Positions 8,227 to 17,548 of a DNA stretch of 26,200 bases are shown piece by piece. Numbering within the stretch: the stretch's first letter is position 1; each line of letters starts with the position of its first letter. The position numbers were made by a program, and so were the translations under genes. The notes under the pieces were generated by a model, which saw only the letters and a program-made list of their open reading frames with translations, made no database searches and was not told where the DNA came from. The stretch is from positions 1 through 26,200 of the forward strand of contig JAGOAF010000018.1 in assembly GCA_017984035.1 (NCBI GenBank), in the 5' to 3' direction. This DNA is from Flavobacterium sp. (GTDB lineage Bacteria; Bacteroidota; Bacteroidia; Flavobacteriales; Flavobacteriaceae).

Positions 8227-9249
8227 TTAGAATTGAATTCGTGCTTTCGAAACTACTGATGCCGTTTCAAAATGTTCAGATAAAAACTTTTGATAACCTA
8301 CAATTCCAATCATTGCAGCATTATCCGTGGTGTATTCAAATTTCGGAATGAAGGTTTTCCATCCGTATTTTTGTTCCGCTTCTTTTAAGGTATTGCGTAT
8401 TCCTGAATTAGCAGAAACACCTCCACCAATAGCAATTTGTTTGATTCCTGTTTCTTTGACGGCTAGCTTTACTTTATCCATTAAAATTGCAATAATGGTA
8501 TGTTGAATAGAAGCGCAGATATCATTGGTGTTTTCTTCAATAAAATTAGGATTTTCTTTTACTTTCTTTTGTATGAAATATAAAATAGCGGTTTTTAATC
8601 CTGAAAAACTAAAATCCAGCCCAGGTACTTTAGGTTTGGTAAACACAAAGGCTTTTGGGTTACCTAGTTGTGCATATTTGTCTACTAAAGGTCCGCCGGG
8701 ATAGGGAAGGCCTAGTATTTTAGCGCTTTTGTCAAAAGCTTCGCCTACAGCATCGTCAGTGGTTTCTCCAATTATAGTCATGTCAAAAAAACCATCAACA
8801 CGCACAATTTGTGTGTGCCCACCGCTGATGGTTAATGCCAAAAAAGGAAATTCAGGTTTGTCATAACCTTCTTCGTCAATAAAATGAGCTAAAATATGCG
8901 CATGCATATGATTAACAGCAATCAAAGGAATTTGTAGCGCTAATGCTAGTGATTTTGCAAAAGAACTTCCTACGAGTAAAGACCCCATCAAACCCGGACC
9001 TTGAGTAAATGCAATGGCAGACAGTTGTTCTTTTTGTATATTTGCTTTTCGCAGTGCGGCATCAATTACGGGAACAATATTTTGTTGGTGAGCTCTAGAG
9101 GCTAACTCAGGAACCACACCTCCATATTGATTGTGAATCAGTTGATTAGCTACAACATTAGACAATACTTTGTCGTTGTGTAAAACCGCTGCTGCAGTAT
9201 CGTCGCACGAACTTTCGATGGCAAGAATAAAAACCTCGGAATTTTGCAT
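8227..9249 (-). CDS. tsaD: tRNA threonylcarbamoyltransferase TsaD
   Basis: TsaD transfers the threonylcarbamoyl group to A37 of tRNAs that read ANN codons, working with TsaB and TsaE. The 340-residue protein contains the ASKHA-fold motifs ESSCDDTAAAV at 12-22, GGVVPELASRAH around 43-54, the metal-binding NHMHAH at 113-118 (His114 and His118), SGGHTQ at 142-147, and TDNAAMI at 308-314 with metal ligand Asp309. It leads the leftward run. TAATTTTG at 9307-9314 on the - strand is a possible -7 element. No tsaB or tsaE is seen in the window. Confidence 0.97.
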   Translation of the reverse strand: MQNSEVFILAIESSCDDTAAAVLHNDKVLSNVVANQLIHNQYGGVVPELASRAHQQNIVPVIDAALRKANIQKEQLSAIAFTQGPGLMGSLLVGSSFAKSLALALQIPLIAVNHMHAHILAHFIDEEGYDKPEFPFLALTISGGHTQIVRVDGFFDMTIIGETTDDAVGEAFDKSAKILGLPYPGGPLVDKYAQLGNPKAFVFTKPKVPGLDFSFSGLKTAILYFIQKKVKENPNFIEENTNDICASIQHTIIAILMDKVKLAVKETGIKQIAIGGGVSANSGIRNTLKEAEQKYGWKTFIPKFEYTTDNAAMIGIVGYQKFLSEHFETASVVSKARIQF

Positions 9250-9270
9250 AAAAAAGCGCGAATTTTAAAT

Positions 9271-9278
9271 TATATTTG
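9271..9278 (+). promoter_or_regulatory. Possible -7 element (TATATTTG) for tamB
   Basis: TATATTTG fully matches TAnnTTTG on the + strand. A TTTG lies 24 bases upstream (9243-9246), slightly beyond usual spacing and inside the tsaD start region. Initiation here would give tamB a leader of about 100 bases containing the hairpin at 9334-9350. Confidence 0.35.
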
Positions 9279-9333
9279 GCGTGCTGTATGTTTTTTTCAG
9301 CGTTGCCAAAATTAAAGAATTTTTATTTAAAGC

Positions 9334-9350
9334 GCCTTCTTTAAGAAGGC
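9334..9350 (+). repeat. Perfect inverted repeat in the tamB leader
   Basis: GCCTTCTTTAAGAAGGC is a perfect inverted repeat around one central T. As RNA it could fold as a 6-bp stem with a UUUAA loop. No T tract follows on either strand, so it is not a normal terminator. It lies 36-52 bases ahead of the likely tamB start region and could affect mRNA stability or translation, or be a protein-binding site between the divergent tsaD and tamB genes. Confidence 0.5.
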
Positions 9351-9385
9351 AAATTAGAATTACAAAAAATTAAATTGTAAGCTGT

Positions 9386-12300
9386 ATCAAAAACATCAAA
9401 CAAATAGTATCGTATTCGTTAATTGGAGTAGTCCTGTTACTTTTAGTTATAGGTATTGCGCTTAGCTTGTCTGTGGTTCAAACTAGCATTGCTAACTATG
9501 TAATGACTCGGTTGAATAAAGATTTTGGTACTGACATTTCTATTGAACAAGTTGCCATTTCTCCTTTCGGGGGAGTTAAGTTCAAAAAGGTACTTATTTT
9601 AGACCATCACAATGATACTTTGATCTATTGTAATCGAATTAAAACGAACATTACAGATGGTAAGAAGCTCTTAGACGGCGATTTAATTTTTAGCGATTTA
9701 CAATTAGATGAATTAGTGTTTCATCTAAAAACCTATAAAAAAGAAAAACTGACTAATCTGGACGTGTTTATTAATGCGTTTGGCACGGATACTACTACAA
9801 CAGATAAACATTTTTTACTTACGGCTAAAGAAGCTAAAATAACTAAAGGACATTTTACCGTCTTCGATTATAATCGTGCCGTTCCGAAAGATGTTGATTT
9901 TACCAATCTTAATGTTCGGTTATCAGATTTCAAATTGTATGGTCCGGATGTGAATACAACGATACAGAAAATGTCTTTTTTAGATCATCGTGGGGTTTAT
10001 GTTAAAAAACTAAGCGGACTTTTTAGTTATACAAAGAAGCAAATAAAGATTGCCAAATTGGATGCTCTGACCAAAGAAAATTCAGTGATTAAGGCAAACG
10101 TCACTTTGAATTACAAGATAGAAGATTTTGCAGATTTTAACAACAAAGTACAATTTGATGTGCAATTAGCTGCTTCTACAATAGCTTCAAATGACGTTCG
10201 GTGTTTTTATAATGAACTAGGAAAAAATCAATTTTTTTATCTGTCTGCCAATGCTATTGGGCCAATAAATAACTTAAAAGTGAGTCAGTTGCATTTAGCG
10301 GATTCGAAAAAAAGTAAAATGATTGGCGCTATCCGATTTAAAAATTTGTTTCCAGATAAAGGAAAGGAATTTTATATGAAAGCTAAGTTTAGTACGCTAT
10401 CGACAAGTTACAACAACTTAGTGGCATTGTTGCCAAATGTACTTGGAAAAACCCTACCTGTTGAGATGAAACAATTGGGGCAATTTAATATAGTTGGAAA
10501 AACAGAGTTGACTACCAGAGCAATTCAAGCAAGTTGTACGATGACCTCAGCTTTGGGCTCTGTTTCATCAGATTTCAGTATGAATAATATCGATTTTATT
10601 GACAAAGCTTCTTATGTTGGAAATATAGCTTTGAATCAATTTGATCTAGGTAAATTGATTACTCAAAACGATTTGGGTAAAGTAAGTGGTAATCTTGCTA
10701 TTGATGGTATTGGTTTTACTGAAAAATACTTAAATACAAAAATAAACGGTACCCTAACTCAATTGGATTTTAAGAACTATTCGTACTCTAATTTGGAACT
10801 AAACGGTACATTTAAAATGCCAATTTACCAGGGAAATTTGACTATAAATGACCCTAATTTAAAATTAGTTTTTGATGGATTAGTCGATTGGTCAAAAAAA
10901 GAGAGTCGCTTTGATTTTCATATAGCAGTTGATAATGCTGACTTACATCAGTTACAATTTACAAATGATCCGATTTCCATTCTTAAAGGAGATATAGTCG
11001 TACAAGCAACTGGAAATACAGTAGATAATTTAACTGGAAATATTTTTGTAAACAACACTACTTATACGAATTCAAAATCTACCTATTTCTTTGATGATTT
11101 CGCAATCAATTCAACTTTTGATTCGGCTAATAAGCGAACTATAACGGTTAATTCTCCAGATATCTTACAAGGAAAAATCGAAGGTAAATACCAATTCAAT
11201 CAACTTCAAAAATTGATTGAAAATTCGTTAGGAAGTTTGTACGCTAATTACAAACCTAATAAAGTAGCAAGAGGTCAATTTTTAAATTTTGATTTTTCAA
11301 TTAACAATAAAATTGTAGAAGTACTTTTTCCAAAAGTGGCAATTGGAGAAAATACAGCAATAAGCGGGGCTATTAATTCTGATAAAAATGAGTTTAAATT
11401 GCATTTCAATTCACAGCAAATAGTTGCTTCAGAAAACACTTTAGATAATGTAAGAATTAATATTGATAATAAAAATCCATTATACAATGCTTACATAGAA
11501 ATGGATTCTATCAAATCGAAATACTATAAAATAAGAGATTTCAGTTTGATCAATGTGACCATGAAAGATTCTCTATTTATGAGAACAGAATTTAAAGGGG
11601 GTAATAAAGGGGAAGATTATTTTAATCTGAACTTATATCACACTATCAATAAAGAAAAGAAGAATGTGGTAGGGATAAGTAAGTCGGAAGTAAAATTCAA
11701 AGATTACTTGTGGTTTTTGAATGAAAATGATACGCAGGATAATCGAATTGTTTTTGATAAAGATTTAAAAGAGTTTGATATTGAAGATATTGTATTGTCT
11801 CATGAAAACCAACAAATTGAATTGTTGGGTACAATTCGAGGTTCAAAGTTTAAAGACTTGAAATTAAGTTTTAAGGATGTTAATCTAAATAAAATTACTC
11901 CTGATGATGATTTATTTGTTTTTGATGGAAATATCAATGGGTCAATTAATTTCAAACAAGATAAGGCTGTGTATAGGCCAACAGCTTCTTTGGTAATTGA
12001 TCAATTACAATTGAATAAAACGAATTTGGGTGTTTTGGATTTTGATATTGAAGGCGATCAGAACTTATCTAATTTCACAATTAACTCAACAATAAATAAA
12101 GATGGTTTTGAATCGTTTAATGCGGGTGGTAATCTTGCCATTCAAAATGATGAAACAATTCTTGATTTACGTTTGAAATTTGATGAGTTTAAGTTGGCAA
12201 CATTAAGTTCTATTGGTGGAGAGGTTTTATCGAATATTCGTGGTTTGGTTTCTGGAAATGCTACCATTCAAGGAAATGTCAATTTGCCTGAAATCAATGG

Positions 12301-13876
12301 CCGACTTTATTTGGACAAAGCTGGTATGAGCATACCTTACATTGGTGTAGATTATGAATTGGGTGCACGAACAATTGTAGATGTGACGGACGAGAAATTT
12401 CTATTTAGGAATAATGGACTAACAGATACAAAGTATGGAACCAAAGGAGTGCTCAATGGGACTATTGAACATAAAAATTTCTCTAACTGGAAATTAGATT
12501 TAGCGTTAGCCTCTAAACGATTACTGGCATTAGATACTCAAGATAAAGAGGATGCTGCTTATTTTGGTACGGCATTTATTAATGGTTCAGCTACTATAAA
12601 AGGTTTAACTAATAGCCTATTTATTGTGGTGGATGCAAAATCTGAAAAAGGAACTTCAATAAAAATTCCAATTAATAATTCCGAGAGTATAAGTGAAAAT
12701 ACTTTTTTACATTTTGTTACTCCCAAGGAGAAGTTCAACCTGCAAAATGGTATTGTAGAAAAAGTAAGAGATTATAATGGATTAGAACTTGAATTTGATT
12801 TCAATATTACACCTGATGCAGAGGTTGAAGTAATATTGGATAGAAATTCGGGGCACGGGATGAAAGGAAAAGGAAATGGTTCACTTTTATTTAAAATTAA
12901 TACTTTAGGTAAATTCAATATGTGGGGTGATTTCCAAGCTTATGAGGGGACTTATAATTTTAGAACAACAGGTATTAACAAGCGATTTACTGTTAAAAAA
13001 GGGGGGTCGATTTCTTGGGACGGAAACCCTTTAAAAGCACAATTGAATTTAGAAGCAGTATATAAAACTACGGCCAACCCATCACTCTTGATTGATAATT
13101 CGTCCTTTAACAAAAAAATCCCTGTTGAAGTTGTGATTGGAATTAGAGGTGATTTGATGAGTCCGGATCCTGATTTTAATATCGAATTTCCAACGGTGAG
13201 CTCGGTTTTAAAATCAGAAATACAAACTAAATTGTATGATAAAGAAGTACGTCAAACTCAAGCTATGTATTTGCTTTCTACTGGAAGTTTCTTAAGTTCA
13301 GAGGGGATGAGTCAAAGCGATTTGTCTGGAAGTTTGTTTGAAACAGCAACTGGATTATTGGGTAATGTGATTAAATCAGAGGATGAAAAATTTAATGTAG
13401 GAATTAATGTTGTAGGTGCAGACAGACGTTTAGGCAAAGAAACAGACGGGCGTTTTGAAGCGTCCATTTCGTCAAAAATTAATGAGAAAATCACTTTTAA
13501 TGGGAAGTTAGGTGTTCCTTTTGGAGGAATTAATCAAACTGCATTTATTGGAAATGTAGAACTACTTTGGAGATTAAATGAGGAGGGCACACTGAATGGG
13601 CGTATTTTCAATAAAGAAAATGATATTAATTATATTGGACAAGGAATAGGGTATACACAAGGCTTAGGTTTTACCTACGAAGTAGATTTTGATACTTTTA
13701 AAGAGTTGATTCGAAAAATGTTTAAGAAAAACAGAGTGATACAAACGATTCCTGCGGAATATTTAGATCAAGATTCAGAGATTACTCCAGAGTTTATCAA
13801 GTTTACTAATTCTAAAAAATCTTCAAAAGAACCACTATATCAAAATCGAGAGGGTAGAGTACCTGAAGAAGACTAA
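9386..13876 (+). CDS. tamB: TamB-like translocation and assembly module protein (DUF490)
   Basis: TamB-like proteins are very long beta-rich bridges, anchored in the inner membrane, that help assemble outer-membrane proteins or move lipids to the outer membrane. About 1496 residues are predicted. The body is repetitive beta structure, and the C-terminal third (from about residue 1030) is the conserved DUF490/TamB domain with motifs such as GMKGKGNGSL, AYEGTYNFRTTG, ISWDGNPLKAQLNLEAVYKT and MYLLSTGSF. The only canonical start near the beginning is TTG at 9467, but that would remove most of a membrane helix (YSLIGVVLLLLVIGIALSL) encoded just before it. The frame stays open back to 9374 with no ATG, GTG or TTG before 9467. 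I place the start at ATC 9386, giving MKNIKQIVSYSL; ATT 9374 and ATC 9395 are alternatives. No TamA/BamA homologue is adjacent. Function is clear at family level; the start is uncertain. Confidence 0.9.
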   Translation: MKNIKQIVSYSLIGVVLLLLVIGIALSLSVVQTSIANYVMTRLNKDFGTDISIEQVAISPFGGVKFKKVLILDHHNDTLIYCNRIKTNITDGKKLLDGDLIFSDLQLDELVFHLKTYKKEKLTNLDVFINAFGTDTTTTDKHFLLTAKEAKITKGHFTVFDYNRAVPKDVDFTNLNVRLSDFKLYGPDVNTTIQKMSFLDHRGVYVKKLSGLFSYTKKQIKIAKLDALTKENSVIKANVTLNYKIEDFADFNNKVQFDVQLAASTIASNDVRCFYNELGKNQFFYLSANAIGPINNLKVSQLHLADSKKSKMIGAIRFKNLFPDKGKEFYMKAKFSTLSTSYNNLVALLPNVLGKTLPVEMKQLGQFNIVGKTELTTRAIQASCTMTSALGSVSSDFSMNNIDFIDKASYVGNIALNQFDLGKLITQNDLGKVSGNLAIDGIGFTEKYLNTKINGTLTQLDFKNYSYSNLELNGTFKMPIYQGNLTINDPNLKLVFDGLVDWSKKESRFDFHIAVDNADLHQLQFTNDPISILKGDIVVQATGNTVDNLTGNIFVNNTTYTNSKSTYFFDDFAINSTFDSANKRTITVNSPDILQGKIEGKYQFNQLQKLIENSLGSLYANYKPNKVARGQFLNFDFSINNKIVEVLFPKVAIGENTAISGAINSDKNEFKLHFNSQQIVASENTLDNVRINIDNKNPLYNAYIEMDSIKSKYYKIRDFSLINVTMKDSLFMRTEFKGGNKGEDYFNLNLYHTINKEKKNVVGISKSEVKFKDYLWFLNENDTQDNRIVFDKDLKEFDIEDIVLSHENQQIELLGTIRGSKFKDLKLSFKDVNLNKITPDDDLFVFDGNINGSINFKQDKAVYRPTASLVIDQLQLNKTNLGVLDFDIEGDQNLSNFTINSTINKDGFESFNAGGNLAIQNDETILDLRLKFDEFKLATLSSIGGEVLSNIRGLVSGNATIQGNVNLPEINGRLYLDKAGMSIPYIGVDYELGARTIVDVTDEKFLFRNNGLTDTKYGTKGVLNGTIEHKNFSNWKLDLALASKRLLALDTQDKEDAAYFGTAFINGSATIKGLTNSLFIVVDAKSEKGTSIKIPINNSESISENTFLHFVTPKEKFNLQNGIVEKVRDYNGLELEFDFNITPDAEVEVILDRNSGHGMKGKGNGSLLFKINTLGKFNMWGDFQAYEGTYNFRTTGINKRFTVKKGGSISWDGNPLKAQLNLEAVYKTTANPSLLIDNSSFNKKIPVEVVIGIRGDLMSPDPDFNIEFPTVSSVLKSEIQTKLYDKEVRQTQAMYLLSTGSFLSSEGMSQSDLSGSLFETATGLLGNVIKSEDEKFNVGINVVGADRRLGKETDGRFEASISSKINEKITFNGKLGVPFGGINQTAFIGNVELLWRLNEEGTLNGRIFNKENDINYIGQGIGYTQGLGFTYEVDFDTFKELIRKMFKKNRVIQTIPAEYLDQDSEITPEFIKFTNSKKSSKEPLYQNREGRVPEED

Positions 13877-13879
13877 TTG

Positions 13880-13912
13880 TGTTCTAATTTGATGTATCAT
13901 CAAAATAGAACA
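13880..13912 (+). terminator. Long hairpin after tamB, probable transcript end
   Basis: Two 7-bp stems (13880-13886 with 13906-13912, and 13888-13894 with 13898-13904) stack around one A-A mismatch and a TAT loop. It begins three bases after the tamB stop. Only a weak T-rich stretch follows, so it is not a textbook terminator, but its place suggests a terminator or 3'-end stabiliser. Confidence 0.5.
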
Positions 13913-14022
13913 GAATAATTACATTTTATTAAAAATAATACTATTTTTAATTCTCTAATTTAAAACTTATTAACGAAAACGTTTGAATTTTAAATAGTTC
14001 AATAATTTATTAAATACATCGC

Positions 14023-14052
14023 TTTGAAACTAATTCGCGTTTACTAATTTAG
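14023..14052 (+). promoter_or_regulatory. Candidate promoter of pfkA
   Basis: A -33 type TTTG (14023-14026) is followed after 18 bases by TAATTTAG (14045-14052), which matches TAnnTTTG at all but one fixed position. Initiation near 14059 would leave a short leader of about 12 bases before the pfkA ATG. The rest of the AT-rich gap 13913-14022 shows nothing else I can name. Confidence 0.45.
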
Positions 14053-14070
14053 CGCCAAATACAAACCATA

Positions 14071-15057
14071 ATGCCAAACAAAATAAGAAAAATAGGTGTT
14101 CTAACTTCAGGAGGCGATTCGCCAGGAATGAATGCTGCTATCCGTTCAGTTGTAAGAACTTGTGCTTTCCATAACATTGGATGTATTGGAATTTACAGAG
14201 GTTATCAAGGTATGATTGAAGGAGACTTTAAAGAAATGGGTCCTCGTACTGTAAATAATATTATCAATAAAGGGGGTACTATTTTAAAGTCGGCGCGTTC
14301 CATGGAATTCAAAACTCCAGAAGGTAGAAAAAAAGCCTATGATAATTTAGTAAAAGCTGAAATTGATGCTTTTGTAGTTATTGGTGGAGATGGAAGTTTT
14401 ACAGGTGCTTTATTATTCAATTCAGAATATGATTTTCCTGTAATTGGAATTCCAGGTACAATCGATAATGATATTTTTGGTACTAGTCATACTTTAGGGT
14501 ATGATACTGCTTTGAATACAGTAGTGGAAGTAATTGATAAAATTCGTGACACAGCAAGTTCGCATAACCGATTATTTCTAGTTGAGGTAATGGGTAGAGA
14601 TGCAGGTCATATTGCTTTAAATGCTGGAATTGGAGCAGGAGCAGAGGAAATCCTGATTCCAGAAGAAGATATGGGATTAGAACGTTTGTTGGATTCACTT
14701 AAAAAGAGTAAAGCGGCAGGTAAATCCTCTAGTATTGTTGTAATTGCTGAAGGAGATAAAATTGGAAAAAGTGTTTTCGAACTAAAAGATTATGTTGAAT
14801 CTAATTTGCCTGAGTACGATGTGAGAGTATCTGTTTTAGGACATATGCAGCGTGGAGGTTCTCCATCTTGTTTTGATAGAGTTTTGGCTAGTAGACTTGG
14901 AGTAAAAGCTGTTGAGTCTTTGTTAGAAGGAAAATCAAATTTCATGGCAGGTATCAATCAAGATAAAATTACCTTAACTCCATTAGAACAAGCTATTAAA
15001 GGTCATTCGGAGATTGACAGAGAATTGTTGCGAGTTTCTGATATTGTATCGATATAA
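14071..15057 (+). CDS. pfkA: ATP-dependent 6-phosphofructokinase
   Basis: PfkA phosphorylates fructose 6-phosphate to fructose 1,6-bisphosphate, the committing step of glycolysis, in the cytoplasm. The 328 residues carry GGDSPGMNAAIR at 14-25, GGDGS at 105-109, PGTIDND at 128-134 with the catalytic Asp132, and VMGRDAGH around 173-180. Glycine in GGDGS and in PGTIDND, rather than the Asp and Lys seen in pyrophosphate-dependent enzymes, supports use of ATP. The length is normal for bacterial PfkA. It is followed 75 bases later by gapA, with a perfect palindrome in the gap. Confidence 0.97.
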   Translation: MPNKIRKIGVLTSGGDSPGMNAAIRSVVRTCAFHNIGCIGIYRGYQGMIEGDFKEMGPRTVNNIINKGGTILKSARSMEFKTPEGRKKAYDNLVKAEIDAFVVIGGDGSFTGALLFNSEYDFPVIGIPGTIDNDIFGTSHTLGYDTALNTVVEVIDKIRDTASSHNRLFLVEVMGRDAGHIALNAGIGAGAEEILIPEEDMGLERLLDSLKKSKAAGKSSSIVVIAEGDKIGKSVFELKDYVESNLPEYDVRVSVLGHMQRGGSPSCFDRVLASRLGVKAVESLLEGKSNFMAGINQDKITLTPLEQAIKGHSEIDRELLRVSDIVSI

Positions 15058-15065
15058 TTAACTTA

Positions 15066-15085
15066 CGTTTTTTAATTAAAAAACG
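15066..15085. repeat. Perfect 20-bp palindrome between pfkA and gapA
   Basis: The sequence is CG, six T, AATT, six A, CG, identical on both strands. As RNA it could form an 8-bp A-U-rich stem with an AAUU loop. No T tract follows, so a standard terminator is unlikely. It begins eight bases after the pfkA stop and may be an operator, a weak attenuator or a processing site between two genes with different expression needs. No TAnnTTTG element is seen in the remaining gap. Confidence 0.6.
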
Positions 15086-15126
15086 CAACCTATAAATAAC
15101 ACTAAATAAACTAAATCTAAAATTAA

Positions 15127-16137
<1,011 letters not shown>

Positions 16138-16150
16138 TCAAAACCTTTTC

Positions 16151-16195
16151 AATAAAATCCCGTTATTGTTATTGTAACGGGATTTTATTTTTTTT
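16151..16195 (+). terminator. Strong intrinsic terminator after gapA
   Basis: A 15-bp stem (16151-16165 with 16175-16189), with CCCG/CGGG pairs in its middle, closes a nine-base loop. Its 3' arm ends in TTTTATT and continues into a run of T to 16195. It begins 13 bases after the gapA stop codon. Confidence 0.93.
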
Positions 16196-16238
16196 ACTAT
16201 TTACCTGTTTCCAAAACGTTATAAAAAGTTTAATTTTA

Positions 16239-16246
16239 TAGCTTTG
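16239..16246 (+). promoter_or_regulatory. Possible -7 element of the GlcNAc-type kinase gene
   Basis: TAGCTTTG matches TAnnTTTG on the + strand and would start a transcript near 16253, about 34 bases before the ATG at 16287. No good -33 TTTG is visible. Its position right after the gapA terminator makes a promoter here likely, and it argues against the TTG at 16254 as the translation start. Confidence 0.45.
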
Positions 16247-16286
16247 AAATAGATTGCCAAAACCAAAATTCAAAAAAAACCAAAAG

Positions 16287-17138
16287 ATGAAATTAATTGT
16301 TGATAGTGGTTCTACTAAAGCCGATTGGATTGCCATAGATGATAGTGGTAAAATTTTATTTACAACTCAAACTTTAGGCTTAAATCCGGAAATTCTTGAC
16401 GAAGAAGAAGTTATAGAACGTTTAAATGATCGTTTTGATATTTTGCAAAACAAAAATGAAGCGACACATTTGTTCTTTTATGGAGCAGGTTGTGGAACTG
16501 AACGTATGAAAATATTTCTTTCTCAAGTTTTTCAAGCGTATTTTCCTAATGCAATTGTCGTGGTTGAAGAAGATACCTATGCTGCTGTGTTTGCGACTAC
16601 TCCAAAAGGAGAGAAAGCAATTGTAAGTATTTTAGGCACAGGTTCTAATTGTAGCTATTTTGATGGTAAAGACTTACATCAAAAAGTACAATCGCTAGGA
16701 TATATTATCATGGATGATTGTAGTGGTAATGTTTTTGGAAAAGAGTTGATCAGAAAGTATTATTTCAATAAAATGCCGCAACATTTGGCAGTTGAATTTG
16801 AAAAAGAGTATGATATGACGCCTGATTACATTAAGAGTAAATTGTATAAAGAGGCTAATCCAAATGCATATTTAGCTACTTTCGCTAAGTTCTTAATACA
16901 ACATAAAGAAGACCCTTTCTGTAAAAAAATTATATACAAAGGGATGAAATCTTTTGTTAAAAATTACATCAGACAATTTGATAATTATCAAGAAGTACCT
17001 GTTCACTTTGTAGGTTCGATCGCTTTTTATCTAAAAGAAGAATTAGAAGTAACTTTTGAAAAATACCAAATTAAATTAGGAAATGTTTTAAGACGACCAA
17101 TTGATGGATTGATCGCCTATCACGTTGCTAATAAATAA
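16287..17138 (+). CDS. N-acetylglucosamine kinase-like protein (BadF/BadG ATPase family)
   Basis: This ASKHA-fold kinase of 283 residues most resembles GlcNAc kinases, which make GlcNAc 6-phosphate from salvaged amino sugar. It has the phosphate-1 motif DSGSTKADW at 6-14, GAGCG around 66-70, the phosphate-2 motif ILGTGSNCSYFDG around 115-127, a DDCSGNVFGK segment at 143-152 where many family members have DEGSG, and the adenosine-side motif FVGSIAF at 241-247. The frame extends to a TTG at 16254, but the ATG at 16287 gives the conserved short N-terminus MKLIVDSGST. Its position beside pfkA and gapA fits feeding amino sugars into glycolysis. The substrate is inferred from family likeness; another sugar is possible. 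Confidence 0.85.
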   Translation: MKLIVDSGSTKADWIAIDDSGKILFTTQTLGLNPEILDEEEVIERLNDRFDILQNKNEATHLFFYGAGCGTERMKIFLSQVFQAYFPNAIVVVEEDTYAAVFATTPKGEKAIVSILGTGSNCSYFDGKDLHQKVQSLGYIIMDDCSGNVFGKELIRKYYFNKMPQHLAVEFEKEYDMTPDYIKSKLYKEANPNAYLATFAKFLIQHKEDPFCKKIIYKGMKSFVKNYIRQFDNYQEVPVHFVGSIAFYLKEELEVTFEKYQIKLGNVLRRPIDGLIAYHVANK

Positions 17139-17154
17139 ATTTATTTGTAGTTAT

Positions 17155-17538
17155 TTAGATTGCAATTGCAATCATTGAAATTTCAACATTTACATTTTTT
17201 GGCAAACAAGCCACTTGAACCGTTTCACGAGCTGGAGCGGTTTTTTCGTTAAAATACTCTCCGTAAATAGTATTTATAGCGCCAAAGTCATTCATGTTTG
17301 AAATAAATATGGTAGATTTAACTACATTCTCGAAGCTCATTCCAGCTGTTTCTAGAACAGCTTTCATGTTTTCCATTACCTGCTTAGTTTCAATCTCTAT
17401 TGTTTCCAAAACTAATTCACCGGTTGTAGGATTAATTGCAATTTGTCCGGATGTGTATAGCGTATTACCAATCAAGACTGCTTGATTGTAAGGTCCAATA
17501 GGAGCGGGTGCTTTTTCTGTAAAAATTATTTTTTTCAT
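17155..17538 (-). CDS. ridA: RidA family enamine/imine deaminase
   Basis: RidA hydrolyses reactive enamine and imine intermediates, such as 2-aminoacrylate, made by PLP enzymes. The 127-residue protein has the family signature near the C-terminus (PARETVQVACLPKNVNVEI), including the substrate-binding Arg104 and the conserved Glu119, and Tyr17 in GPYNQA. These mark the active RidA class. It begins ten bases after the lptD stop codon and is probably cotranscribed with it, though no functional link is obvious. It converges with the sugar kinase gene across a 16-base gap. Confidence 0.95.
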   Translation of the reverse strand: MKKIIFTEKAPAPIGPYNQAVLIGNTLYTSGQIAINPTTGELVLETIEIETKQVMENMKAVLETAGMSFENVVKSTIFISNMNDFGAINTIYGEYFNEKTAPARETVQVACLPKNVNVEISMIAIAI

Positions 17539-17548
17539 AGTAGTAATT

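Noticed and set aside
11275..11487. Antisense open frame of 70 codons inside tamB
   Set aside because: It lies fully inside a well-supported coding frame on the other strand, has no recognisable motif and no separate start signal; open frames by chance are common here.
15066..15085. Terminator after pfkA
   Set aside because: The palindrome has T residues only in its 5' arm and is followed by CAACC, so it lacks the T tract of an intrinsic terminator.
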